In this document: in pieces, positions 12,010-21,582 of the stretch | How the letters are laid out: each line of letters starts with the position of its first letter | Numbering within the stretch: position 1 is the first letter of the stretch | NCBI RefSeq assembly: GCF_028476545.1 | Contig: NW_026731913.1 | Location: 106,001 to 170,000, forward strand | Length of the DNA stretch: 64,000 nucleotides | Direction: 5' to 3' | From: Physella acuta | Lineage: Eukaryota > Mollusca > Gastropoda > Physidae | Position numbers and translations under genes: made by a program | The notes under the pieces: model-generated | Seen by the model: the letters and a program-made list of their open reading frames with translations, nothing else | Database searches by the model: none | Told to the model about the DNA's origin: nothing

Positions 12010-12848
12010 AAATCGCTTAACACTTAGAATAGAAACCAATACTATTTACGCGTATTGTACGATTTCACTAGGCAGTTTTGTTAAGGGCGACTAGTTCTTT
12101 ATAAGATTCTTACTATTCTCTCGACTTCAACGTAAGAGATCAGATAAGTTTACTTAATTGCTTTTCATCTTGCCTGGATCACTGTATTAAGAAGTCGATT
12201 CTCTCTGCCGAAATTTTAAGAGCTAAAAAAATTAGTCTATTGTACAGAATAGATCATTTTTTGATTGCTTGTTTACTAACAAGTCCCTGCAATTTTCATA
12301 TAGTTAGGGCCACTAGAAATATTAAACGAGGTGAAAACCAAAAACTTATATTATAGGATTAGTAGCGCAATACAGGCCCTGTTCGCCTACCCCCCTCCCC
12401 CCCCCCCCACACACACACTGAATGCCAATGCCTGTACAGTAAATAGGGGACTGGGAGCCTTTTTGGAACTTTTAATTATTTCTACAGTAGAAAATTAACT
12501 GGATTTCCTTTTTCTTTTTAACATTATTTACATAAAAAACTAATATTAAAATTCCAAGTTTTAGTTTTGTTAAAGAGAAAAGGGACCTCTATGTGCCTTG
12601 GGCCCCTATGCCAAGAGTTTCTTACCGAGGAATGGTAGGTGATATGTAACTTCAACTTTGGAATCAAGCAAAAGTGTTGGTGTCGTTGCTTTAAGCGTAG
12701 CTCTATGCTTTGCTGTTCATTTTGAAAAAAATGTAAACGCATACATGTTTCAGTCATTTATAAATTTAGGCATGGATATCATAGGCCGGAGCAAACCTAG
12801 CCGTGTAGAAGCGTACCGTTCGCGTATCTCTTACGACAAGATACTTCT
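12010..12848. other. Intergenic DNA, nothing recognised
   Basis: Mostly AT-rich sequence with a C tract at about 12390-12410. Short open frames here are not supported by start context, composition or similarity to any family I recognise. Confidence 0.45.
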
Positions 12849-12925
12849 GTCTGATGGCAAGACGCCTGTGTCTGATGGCAAGACGCCTGTGTATGATGGC
12901 AAGACGCCTGTGTATGATCTTCGTC
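12849..12925. repeat. 24-bp minisatellite, 3 copies
   Basis: Three tandem copies of a 24-bp unit containing GATGGCAAGACGCCTGTGT. It keeps a short frame open (SDGKTPVS repeats), which is a by-product of the period being a multiple of three. Confidence 0.85.
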
Positions 12926-13120
12926 TTCTCCGATTTAATTTTTAGCGTTGGAAGGGCTCCCCTCCAACGCAATTAAGTATACCTGTCAAGTGGTTATGCG
13001 CCATTGAGGCCATTGACTCCGATTTCAGCCTGCTTTTCTTTTCTGGATTTGCTTCCATAGCCTTTGTACAACCGAGAACACAGCAGTTGTTTGATTTTGG
13101 AATTGTATCTCCCTGAAGAG

Positions 13121-13225
13121 TGGCTGTCCCCAGCTAACGAGCCTCATCTGCCCGAGGGTTCGAACTAGAATGTTTTCGGTTTAGCAACTATGGGCTTTAC
13201 CGACTTGACCACGCCGAACCCTTTA
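13121..13225 (-). repeat. tRNA-derived SINE-like fragment
   Basis: The minus strand reads GGCGTGGTCAAGTCGGTAAA, like a tRNA D-arm/A box, then GCTAAACCG in the anticodon region and AGTTCGAACCC, a good B box. The folded stems are imperfect and the acceptor stem is not convincing, so a tRNA-derived SINE head or decayed tRNA is more likely than a working tRNA gene. Confidence 0.5.
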
Positions 13226-13954
13226 GTGTCTGATGACAAGACCGCTAGCCACCAACAGCCTTAACCATCAAATGTCACTAACAAGTCATACCTTGTGCTT
13301 TGTCACCACAAATCAATATAAATTAAAAATGTCACAACATATAACATTGCCCCCAATTAAACATGTCACAATAAATAAATTAAAATATTCAGCGCGTATA
13401 ATCTAAAATGGTGTTTTCACCTCTTTTTACGATGAGCCTAAGGCGTGACTAATGCCAATATGTTTTTCATTAAAAAAAATTGTGATCCAATATTTCTCAC
13501 CGTAATTAATATTTCTTTGCGCAACTAAGATAATTAGTTACACAAGAAGAAGTGTGAAATCCACTTTCTCCTCGTTCGATCTTTTACGGCAGATGAGTTG
13601 TGGCGATCCACAAGGGGGGGGGGGGGTGGGGGCGTCTGGCGGTCTACGCTGTAGCAAGAACTAATTGCTATCTAACAAATATTTGAACCCACGATTATCG
13701 TGTTATCGATTAGTTCTCTAAGTGCTGACCCTAATTTTGTTTAGATTGCAAACACGCAGCTGTCACGTCGCGCCCTGCATAGGTTTTAAACCTTTAATCA
13801 AACAATTTGGATGTTGTCTTTCCGTTCAGTTCCACGGTGAAAAACAGATTACATGAAGTTACAAGAAATAATTGAAGTCGATAATATTGAGAGGAAGAAA
13901 AACAAGTATAAAAGCACTCATTAGCTCATACTAGTTTAGCGGCTCTCTTTGTGA

Positions 13955-14125
13955 CCAGCTTTTGGTCTGTGGGTCTAGTTGAGCAGCTTTTGGTCTGTGG
14001 GTCTAGTTGAGCAGCTTTTGGTCTGTGGGTCTAGTTGAGCAGCTTTTGGTCTGTGGGTCTAGTTGAGCAGCTTTTGGTCTGTGGGTCTAGTTGAGCAGCT
14101 TTTGGTCTGTGTGTCTAGTTGAACA
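13955..14125. repeat. 28-bp minisatellite upstream of the GPCR gene
   Basis: Six copies of a 28-bp unit containing CTTTTGGTCTGTGGGTCTAG. Five are nearly identical and the last has diverged. The array ends about 190 bp before the GPCR start codon, so it lies in the likely promoter or 5' leader. Confidence 0.9.
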
Positions 14126-14313
14126 GAAGGTTCACGTATTAGCGACTATTGTTGGCACCGTTCAAATGATGTATTTATAAGGCTTTAAAAAAATAACGTA
14201 CATCATATTGTTACGTGACGTCTGGCCTTAACCTTGAACTGTAAACTTGGGACGTGTAAATATTTTTAAATGTTTGTTTTGTTTTGAAAGAGACACGTCG
14301 TGGTTGGGACACC

Positions 14314-15474
14314 ATGTCTTTGAATAACAATGTCGAAGATGGTGACACAGCCAACAGTAGCCACAGTGCTAACGCCCCTGAACCTCTGGTTAGCCCAGAA
14401 GTCTTTAACTATTTCATGACGGCAGTGATGGACGTCGTGTGCTCTCTCATAGCCACGTTCGGCATCGTCTCCAATGTCATCAACATTGTTGTGTACGGCA
14501 GGCAGGGCGTTAGGGAGAGTGTCAACATAACCTTCATCGCCCTCTCGCTCTGGGACCTCTGTAACTGTATGCTGTGTCTTGCCACTGTCGTCTGCTTCAT
14601 CATCAATGACCACTTCCCCTCAGCCGAGGTGGACGTTCTCGCGGTGCAGTACGTGTACATTGGCTACACTCGGGGATGCACATACGCTCTCTCCACACTC
14701 GTCACAGTCTACCTGTCCATTGAGAGGTGTATCTGCATCATCTTCCCATTCAAAGTCAAGGACATTTTCACCAGAGCACGCTCACTTTGCACAAATCTGG
14801 GCATTCTCTTGTTTGGTGTCGCCTGCTTCTCGCCGGCCTGGGCTAGCCAGGGTTTGCAGTGGCAGAGGGAAGCAACTCTCAATGTCTCTCGTCTGGTGCT
14901 CTGGGTCTCCACCAGCAGACGACAGGTCGATCTCTTCGTAGACACATTCAATGGCGTGGTGCTCCCCACGGTGGCTCAAGTGGTTATCACTGTTACATCG
15001 GTTATCATGATCTCTGGAGTCAGAGCGTCCTCACAGTTTCGTGCCAGAGCACCAAAAGGAAAGGACAGCGGCAGCTCTACCATGGGATCCGTTGTTGGGG
15101 GCCCGGGCAGCTCTACAAGGGCAGTTGGGGGCCCCGCACCACGACAAGGGCCCCAGAGGACAGTGGCTGGACCAACAGAGCAGACCCTACCAAACAAGGA
15201 CGGAAAGGTGGCCAAAGTAGTCGTTCTGGTGGCCGTGATCTTCTTCATGTGCAACTTGCCCGTGCTACTGGTAGCTTACACCCGCCCCTTCGTCCCGGAC
15301 ATGGACGTGGGAAAGGCGTACTACAGCCTGTACCTCATGGTCTACACTGTAGTCTACGTCTCGGGGCTGGTCAATGCGAGTGTCAACATCTTTGTTTATT
15401 ATTTTGTCAGCAGTAAATTCAGATCAACTTTTATGGACACGTTTTGTAGCTGGGGCCCTTTCTGCAGGCGCTAG
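14314..15474 (+). CDS. Rhodopsin-class (family A) G-protein-coupled receptor, intronless, ligand unknown
   Basis: A 386-residue, seven-helix plasma-membrane receptor. Seen: TM1 about 34-60 with N54; TM2 about 70-97 with the sodium-pocket aspartate D81 in LSLWD; TM3 about 112-142 ending in ERC (137-139) in place of DRY; TM4 about 157-177; TM5 about 210-235; TM6 about 298-322; TM7 about 338-364 ending NIFVY (358-362), the NPxxY equivalent with N for the usual motif order. N14 (NSS) and N190 (NVS) are glycosylation sites. Loop 3 (238-300) is rich in Gly, Ser and Pro with an internal GGP repeat. C122 at the top of TM3 has no obvious partner cysteine in loop 2, which is odd for the family. C378 and C384 could be palmitoylated. 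I chose ATG 14314 because of its CACCATG context; upstream in-frame sequence has no ATG. Such intronless, lineage-expanded receptors in gastropods include peptide and chemosensory receptors; this is inference. The GC-rich coding frame stands out from AT-rich flanks. Confidence 0.93.
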   Translation: MSLNNNVEDGDTANSSHSANAPEPLVSPEVFNYFMTAVMDVVCSLIATFGIVSNVINIVVYGRQGVRESVNITFIALSLWDLCNCMLCLATVVCFIINDHFPSAEVDVLAVQYVYIGYTRGCTYALSTLVTVYLSIERCICIIFPFKVKDIFTRARSLCTNLGILLFGVACFSPAWASQGLQWQREATLNVSRLVLWVSTSRRQVDLFVDTFNGVVLPTVAQVVITVTSVIMISGVRASSQFRARAPKGKDSGSSTMGSVVGGPGSSTRAVGGPAPRQGPQRTVAGPTEQTLPNKDGKVAKVVVLVAVIFFMCNLPVLLVAYTRPFVPDMDVGKAYYSLYLMVYTVVYVSGLVNASVNIFVYYFVSSKFRSTFMDTFCSWGPFCRR

Positions 15475-15525
15475 GGAAAATAATCTTTTGTAAGTCCACT
15501 CATATCCAGTTTAGTTTTAGCTTAC

Positions 15526-15531
15526 ATTAAA
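15526..15531 (+). promoter_or_regulatory. Possible polyadenylation signal ATTAAA of the GPCR gene
   Basis: ATTAAA lies 52 bases past the GPCR stop codon in AT-rich sequence. It is a common variant signal; no transcript evidence is available. Confidence 0.4.
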
Positions 15532-15854
15532 GTTATCTTATTAATATATTATGGACTTTGCTCGTCTATAAATCGATATATCAAGGGAAATTACTCGGTC
15601 AATATTTTATAGCGTGTTTATACATTTGAAATCGTCTTACAATTTTATTCTTAACTGACACCGGTTTTTAACATTGTTTTAATTAGTAGCCTTTTCCATT
15701 ACTAATTAATACTTTTCAAATGCTACACTTCTTGCACATGCGCTGATATATAATAATCATCCTGCATGTACCATGGGAACGAGCAAAGATGCACCGAACA
15801 CAGAACAAGCTAAGAATTACGATCAATGGGAGGCAAAAATTCAGATTTTAATGT

Positions 15855-17915
15855 TCGTATTTTTATTACAAGCTTTTATTTAACTCACTTCCTCGTCAGT
15901 CTGTCGTCAGTCGTCAGTCTAGACGGAAACGCAGGAGTGAAAATTCGGACAGTTCTACTTGACCGACACGATTCACAGTTGGCACGTGGGTCAAGACATG
16001 AAGACAATGCAATCTGAAACTAAATTTGACTTAATTGGATGCCTAATTGATTTTTTATGAATTAATTAAAATTTGGACCGAATTAGTAGGCATGTCTAGC
16101 CAACCACACCACACGCGTCATCAATAGCTGCGCCATCACGACCACGTAATGGCTGCGTTCAAAAACCATTGCGCGCCTACTGAACGTGATATTCAGTAGG
16201 CGCGCAATGGTTTTTAGTCATGTAACTCTATTGTAGATAAAACATGTAAAGTACTGAAAAAAAAATTCATAAAAAACGTTTTTAATAACAAGCTTTTATG
16301 TAATGATGCACTAAAAAGTAGAAAATAAATTATAGACTACTGTTTAAATAACTATAAAGAAAAGCGTGGGTGTCTTCCTTAACATTAGTAAAGGTATCCA
16401 ATAGATACTAAAGTGACCCACGCTTTTCTTTATAGTTATTTAAACAGTAGTCTATAATTTATTTTCTACTTTTTAGTGCATCATTACATAAAAGCTTGTT
16501 ATTAGAACGTTTTTTATGAATTTTTTTTAAGTACATCAAATGTATGAGCCACCCGTCCTTATATGTGTGTGACGTCATTTGATGAAGACTTCCGTGTCGA
16601 TGAAATTCATTGAAGTTGAGAGATATGGCCCGGGGTGGTGGTACATCTGATGTGAACCTTGTGTAAAATTGCAGGTTTCTCGATGGTGCGTTGAACCCAG
16701 CAACTGGTGGCAAACTTTAGTTTTTCTTTTGGCTTTTGCTTGGTTATCCAACACCTTAAAACTAGTATATCTATAATATAAGTATAAGGAAGAGACCCAC
16801 GCTTTTCTTTCTAGTTACTTAAATAGTAGTCTATATTTTATTTTCTACTTTTTGGTGCATTAGTACATAAAAGCTTGTTATTAAAACGTTTTTATGAAAT
16901 TTGTTTTAGTACTTTACATGTTTTTTTTTACAATAGAGTTTCATGACTAAAAACCATTGCGCGCCTATTGAATGTGACGATGCGCTATTGAACGTGATGA
17001 CGCGTGTGGTGTAGTTGAATAGAAATGCCTACTAATTTGGTAACAATTTTAATTACTTCATAAAAAATTATTTCGGCATCCAATTAAGTCAAATTGAATG
17101 TCACGATGCATTGTCTTCATGTCTTGACCCACGTACAAATTAAGAACCGTATCTATCAAGTAGAAGTGCCTGCAATTTCGCTCCGGCGGTTCGATCTAGA
17201 CTGACGACAGACAGAGGAAGCGAGTTAAATAAAAGCTTGTAAAAAAATTCATAAAAAACGTTTTAATAACAAGCTTTTATGTAATGATGCACTAAAAAGT
17301 AGAAAATAAATTATACACTACTATTTAAATTACTATAAAGAAAATCGTGGGTCACTTTAGTACTTTAGTACCTATTGGATACCTTTACTAATATTTGAGA
17401 AGAGACCCATGCTTTTCTTTATAGTAATTTAAATAGTAGTGTATAATTTATTTTCTACTTTTTAGTGCATCATTACATATAAGCTTGTTATTAAAACGTT
17501 TTTTATGAATTTTTTTTCAGTACTTTACATGTTTTATTTGCAATAGTGTTACAAGACTAAAAACCATTGCGCGTCTATTGAACGTGATAGCGCAGCTATT
17601 AAACCTGATTGAACGTGATGACGTATGTGGTGTGGTTGGATAGACATGCCTACTAATTCGGTCCAAATTTTAATTAATTCATAAAAAATTAATTAGGCAT
17701 CCAATTAAGTCAAATTTAGATTCAGATTGGATTGTCTTCATGTCTTGACCCACGTGCCAACTGTGAATCGTATCGGTCAAGTAGAACTGTCCGAATTTTC
17801 ACTCCTGCGCTTCGATCTAGACTGACGACAGACAGACTGTCGACAGAATGAGAATGTCGACATCTGTCGACAGACTGTCGACAGAGGAAGTGAGTTAAAT
17901 AAAAGCTTGTAAAAA
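15855..17915. repeat. Composite foldback (palindromic) repeat
   Basis: A unit of about 530 bp is present in alternating orientations: forward at about 15858-16390, reversed partial at 16390-16530, reversed at 16795-17240, forward partial at 17240-17345, reversed at 17400-17912. Outer ends are inverted copies of ACAAGCTTTTATTTAACTCA (left about 15869, right about 17895). Nested hairpins include CGCGCAATGGTTTTTA facing its complement at 16165-16220, and arms around AAGAAAAGCGTGGGT with short loops near 16390 and 17370. TGTCGACAG repeats lie at 17836-17885. No frame is coding. It resembles foldback or long-TIR MITEs that have inserted into or recombined with each other. Confidence 0.85.
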
Positions 17916-18151
17916 ACCTTTATTGCAACGAGCTTTTAAAATTCACTGAAAATAAGAAAAAACTAATTTGCTTTTTTCCCATAAAAGCTTTGGTCGCTAA
18001 AATATGTAAAAGATCTCATAACCAAAGCTTGTTGTTAAAAACAAATGTATTTTATTTGTTTAATTTTCTTTTTTAGTGACTGCTAATTTATGAATTCGAC
18101 GCGACTAAAAATATTTGCTTTAATAATTATCATTAAAAAAGTTAAAAAAAA

Positions 18152-18483
18152 CACGTTTTCTGATTGAACTAAAAAGTAGAAAATAAATGCTATACATCAC
18201 AATAATGCAAGCGATCACCCTACTATAAGCGATGAAAAACGTGGGGCGCCGAAGTAAAAGTTTTTTATCGGTCATTGTTAATATAAGATGTAAAAGTTAT
18301 ATTACTATTGATTAGATAATACTATTGACTTTTATTAGGGAGCTTGTAGAGAGTCAACAGTATTAGAAACTGTAAGAAAATCACGGCGCCCCACGTTTTT
18401 CATCGCTTATAGTAGAGTGATCGCTTGTATTATTGTGATGTATAGCATTTATTTTCTACTTTTTAGTTCAATCAGAAAACGTG
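18152..18483. repeat. Foldback element with 100-bp arms
   Basis: The left arm 18152-18251 and right arm 18384-18483 are inverted copies with two mismatches seen, around a loop of about 130 bp. The arms share CTAAAAAGTAGAAAATAAAT with the 15855-17915 palindromes, so both belong to one element type although the rest differs. The arm bases beside the loop are CGGCGCCCC / GGGGCGCCG. Confidence 0.88.
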
Positions 18484-18571
18484 GGTTTGTTTGCATTAAA
18501 ATCTTCCTATCGATTTTATCTTTTCGCAGTCACTTTTTTTTTGGGTAAACGAAGACAACTCGTAAAAAACA

Positions 18572-18640
18572 CGTGCCTTGAACCCGTGTCGAGTGGGTTA
18601 GCAATCGTGTGCCCAACCACTCGACCATATCGTCTCCCCC
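18572..18640 (-). repeat. tRNA-like sequence (SINE head or tRNA relic)
   Basis: The minus strand reads GACGATATGGTCGAGTGGTT, a clear A-box region, then ATTGCTAACCC around a GCT anticodon-like triplet, and GACACGGGTTCAAGGC, a B-box-like T arm. It recalls tRNA-Ser(GCT) in the first half but has a short variable region, and the acceptor stem does not close well. A working tRNA gene is not supported. Confidence 0.5.
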
Positions 18641-18649
18641 ATACTGGCC

Positions 18650-19560
18650 ACCAGTTGTTACGGTTGTTTGTACACAAACACCGCGTGACCAATACTCAGT
18701 AAGCCAAAAGAGGGAGAGTACCGAACCTTGTTTTCATCAAATTACAATTACTGGGTTATGTTCCCTTTTCCCACGTTTTTTGTACAAATATATAGCGGTC
18801 TAAAATGATCAATAAAATGTTTCCATGGATCAATTTAGTAATAATAACAATTGAATATTCTATTGTCATCGGAAACAAAGCTTCCCTGAAAATTTCAACA
18901 AGCTAGCTAACTGGGAAGTGCCCGAAATTTCGATCGCAAGATTTGATTGGAGAACCAAACAAACAAACAGACGCGAAAGCAAGTTAAAGAAAACGTGGGG
19001 AAATACCATCAGTAGCTCGCGATAGCTAAAAGACGATTATCTGCCCCGTGAAAGCAGCCGTCCGTGACCATACTTTACAGACGACAGCAAGTTCTTAATC
19101 TTGCTACCTCTTCATATTTACAAATAGCTTAAAAACTCGATTATATGCCGCAAATAGCCTTCACTAGATCGACCGGCTCTACGATTTTAAACATTCTCGT
19201 GAACCACAGCTCACCAGAATGTCGGGTGGTCGGGTCTAGCTAGTTATCTCCCCTTCTGTTATTTGATATAGATTATAATAATCTATTGAGTCATTTAATT
19301 TTGTTATCTCCCCTTAGTTTCGAAATACGTTAATTAATTTTTAATAACTAATAAAACATTTTATTAAATTAAAAAAATGATAGGCTTGTATTATCATAGA
19401 AGTGGAATGCATCTGGAAAATGTGAACGAAATCGCTACATTAGAAATAGGTCAAAATCGAGTTACAAGATTTGCTACAAATCCATAAACAAAGAAACACA
19501 AACAAACCAGAAGACATTCCCAGTGAATGCCACGGCACATACGTTCGTTTTAAAGGGTGC
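18650..19560. other. AT-rich intergenic DNA, nothing recognised
   Basis: There is no coding frame with support and no tandem structure. TTATCTCCCCTT occurs twice (about 19243 and 19303), which hints at an old duplication but no more. Confidence 0.4.
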
Positions 19561-19711
19561 AATGTGCGATGGGTATGTATGATGGTCTACTGTAATTATT
19601 CACTAAATCGAATAAGACGCGTCCGTCTGCGCCCAGGCAGGTGCGATTTGGCACCCCGGGACTCCACCCTTGAGCAGATATCGCTACATTCGTTTTAAAG
19701 CGAGCCAGGGT

Positions 19712-19858
19712 CGTACCTGGCGCCCCTACGGTAGTGTAACCGTACCTGGCGCCCCTACGGTAGTGTAACCGTACCTGGCGCCCCTACGGTAGTGTAACCG
19801 TACCTGGCGCCCCTGCGGTAGTGTAACCGTACCTGGCGCCCCTGCGGTAGTGTAACCG
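19712..19858. repeat. 29-bp minisatellite, 5 copies
   Basis: Five tandem copies of a unit containing GTACCTGGCGCCCCTACGGT, with C/G variation in the last copies. It lies directly after an R2-type box (19570-19690). Confidence 0.92.
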
Positions 19859-20102
19859 GTAACTCCTGAGAGCGCCCGAAAAGCCCCTGACTATTATGGA
19901 AGGTGGTTCACGTTCACTCATACGGCATGTCATGGACACACACGCACCCCAACCACTCGGATTCAAGAAATATCGAAGCACTCTTGTTTATAATGAATAA
20001 CGCACTTTTAGAAAACAAAGTCACACTTTTAAAAATAACTTGTTGTAACTCGAGGAAACCACACTGTAGAATTTTGTCACTTTGCGAATGACGCAACCTG
20101 CA

Positions 20103-20200
20103 TCAGAGGCGTAGCGAACCTTCCCGGCGCCCGGGGACAAACTTTCGATTCGCACCCCCCTCGAACTTTTCATTTGCAACCCCCCCCCCCCCCCGAACTT
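20103..20200. repeat. hAT MITE end fragment
   Basis: CAGAGGCGTAGCGAACC followed by GGCGCCCGGGGACAAACTTTCG and a C tract matches the inverted complement of the 11746-12001 MITE body. No target duplication was found, so only one end is supported. Confidence 0.5.
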
Positions 20201-20319
20201 AGCGAATGATGCAATCTGAATAATTGTTTACATGAACCAACCAGAAAGTGAGATCACGTGTTTAAAAGTACATTAGTAAAATTAACAGGTTTCATCGGTC
20301 ACTTCGATGTATATAAAAG

Positions 20320-20690
20320 AACTAGCCATCCCGACCAGGCCCTGCACTGGCATCTGTGAAAAACCTATCAGTGACGGACCGAGACTTGTGTGTTTATTAA
20401 GCAGTATAAACTCTTCATTTCCCGGGTTTAGGAAACATTACTTTTCAAATTGAATGTCTACATTCAGATACGGACGCGAACACAAACGCAAAAATAAACG
20501 TAATCACAAACCAAAACAACAACACACACACAAAAGTAACACAAACACAAGCTCAAACACAAACATAAAAGCAAACACAAAAGCAAACGAAATACAAACG
20601 CAAACCGCAACACAAACTCAAAATCAAATGTAACACAAACGCAAGCAATAACGTAAATGGAAACATAAACGTAAACATAGAGGACATTTA
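20320..20690 (-). repeat. Dispersed repeat family R2, copy 2
   Basis: Inverted relative of 9040-9660: the ACTAGCCATCCCGACCAGGC end is followed by GGTTTTTCACAG-type sequence and then a long CA-rich stretch (ACAAACGCAA words, about 20465-20680), the complement of the TG-rich tract in copy 1. Confidence 0.55.
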
Positions 20691-20759
20691 GGAACTGTTA
20701 TTTTAACTGTTATTGATAAAAAATAATAATTGGTAAACAGTACATCTAGTGTATAAAAC

Positions 20760-21210
20760 AAATAAAAAGGCTTTTTTTTTAGAAGTCAGAAATAGCGTAA
20801 ATTACTACTTACGGTCAACGGAAATTACTCAAAATTTGAAAGAAGGCGAAGAATTAGATCTTTTACTTACATGTGAAATTTCATTAATCTATCTGAAATA
20901 ATACTCAAGTTATAGGCTTATGAAAAATTAAAAGCAGAATAAGTTCCACTTCCGGCTACTGGAAGTCGATACAGAACTACAAATTTGATAACATACTTAT
21001 ATGTGAAATTTCATCAACCTAGGTGTAATGATACTCAATTTATCGTGTTCACAGACATACACACACACACACGCAGATATACGGAAAAAATCACAAAACT
21101 GTTTTCTGACCCAGGGAGGTGTAAAACGTCGAGATTTGCAAAAATCTCGATTTATTTTTTTGCACGATTACAATACTCCCTCTATACTTCGTATACGAGA
21201 AAGGAAAAAG
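20760..21210 (-). repeat. Dispersed repeat family R1, copy 2
   Basis: Minus-oriented homologue of 51060-51760, with both TGAAATTTCAT half-repeats, a CA run, TCGAGATTTGCAAAAATCTC and the end ACTTCGTATACGAGAAAGG. Confidence 0.7.
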
Positions 21211-21235
21211 GTTAGACATATGTATTTGCATGCAG

Positions 21236-21510
21236 AGGCGTAACGAGGGTGGGGCGGGGGGTGCGGACCGCATCGGGTGACACCATTTAGGAGGGTGTCA
21301 CCGTGGCAAAAAAAAAAATGCAAAATGTACAGAAAAAAATGATTTTTGCCAGTTCCATTGATGATCAATTAAAGTTAAATAGTCTTTTAAGTACAAATCG
21401 ACAATTATTACTAGAGGGTGGGGGTGACACCATGAGGTGAACGTTCTAACTATAGAGAAAAACAATGCTACATCCAACTGAATTATTAACATACTATAGA
21501 TGAACATCAT
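21236..21510. repeat. GTGACACC repeat family R3, copy 1
   Basis: It starts at CAGAGGCGTAACGAGGGTG, then carries GTGACACCATTTAGGAGGG, GGGTGACACCATGAGGTGAA and AACATACTATAGATGAACAT. The same order of blocks recurs at 35650-36235 inside intron 5 of the CUB-like gene. It is probably a hAT-type MITE; the right end and target duplication are not resolved. Confidence 0.55.
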
Positions 21511-21582
21511 TACTATTATGTTTGCAGTGATTAAAGCTTATGCACATACATGTACGCGAATGCGGCCTATATTTAAATTATA

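Noticed and set aside
12658-12945. A 95-codon frame with SDGKTPV repeats
   Set aside because: No good start context or domain; the repeat part is a 24-bp minisatellite and the rest has intergenic composition.
18572-18640. A functional tRNA-Ser gene
   Set aside because: The A and B boxes are fair, but the acceptor stem does not pair and the variable arm is too short for serine.
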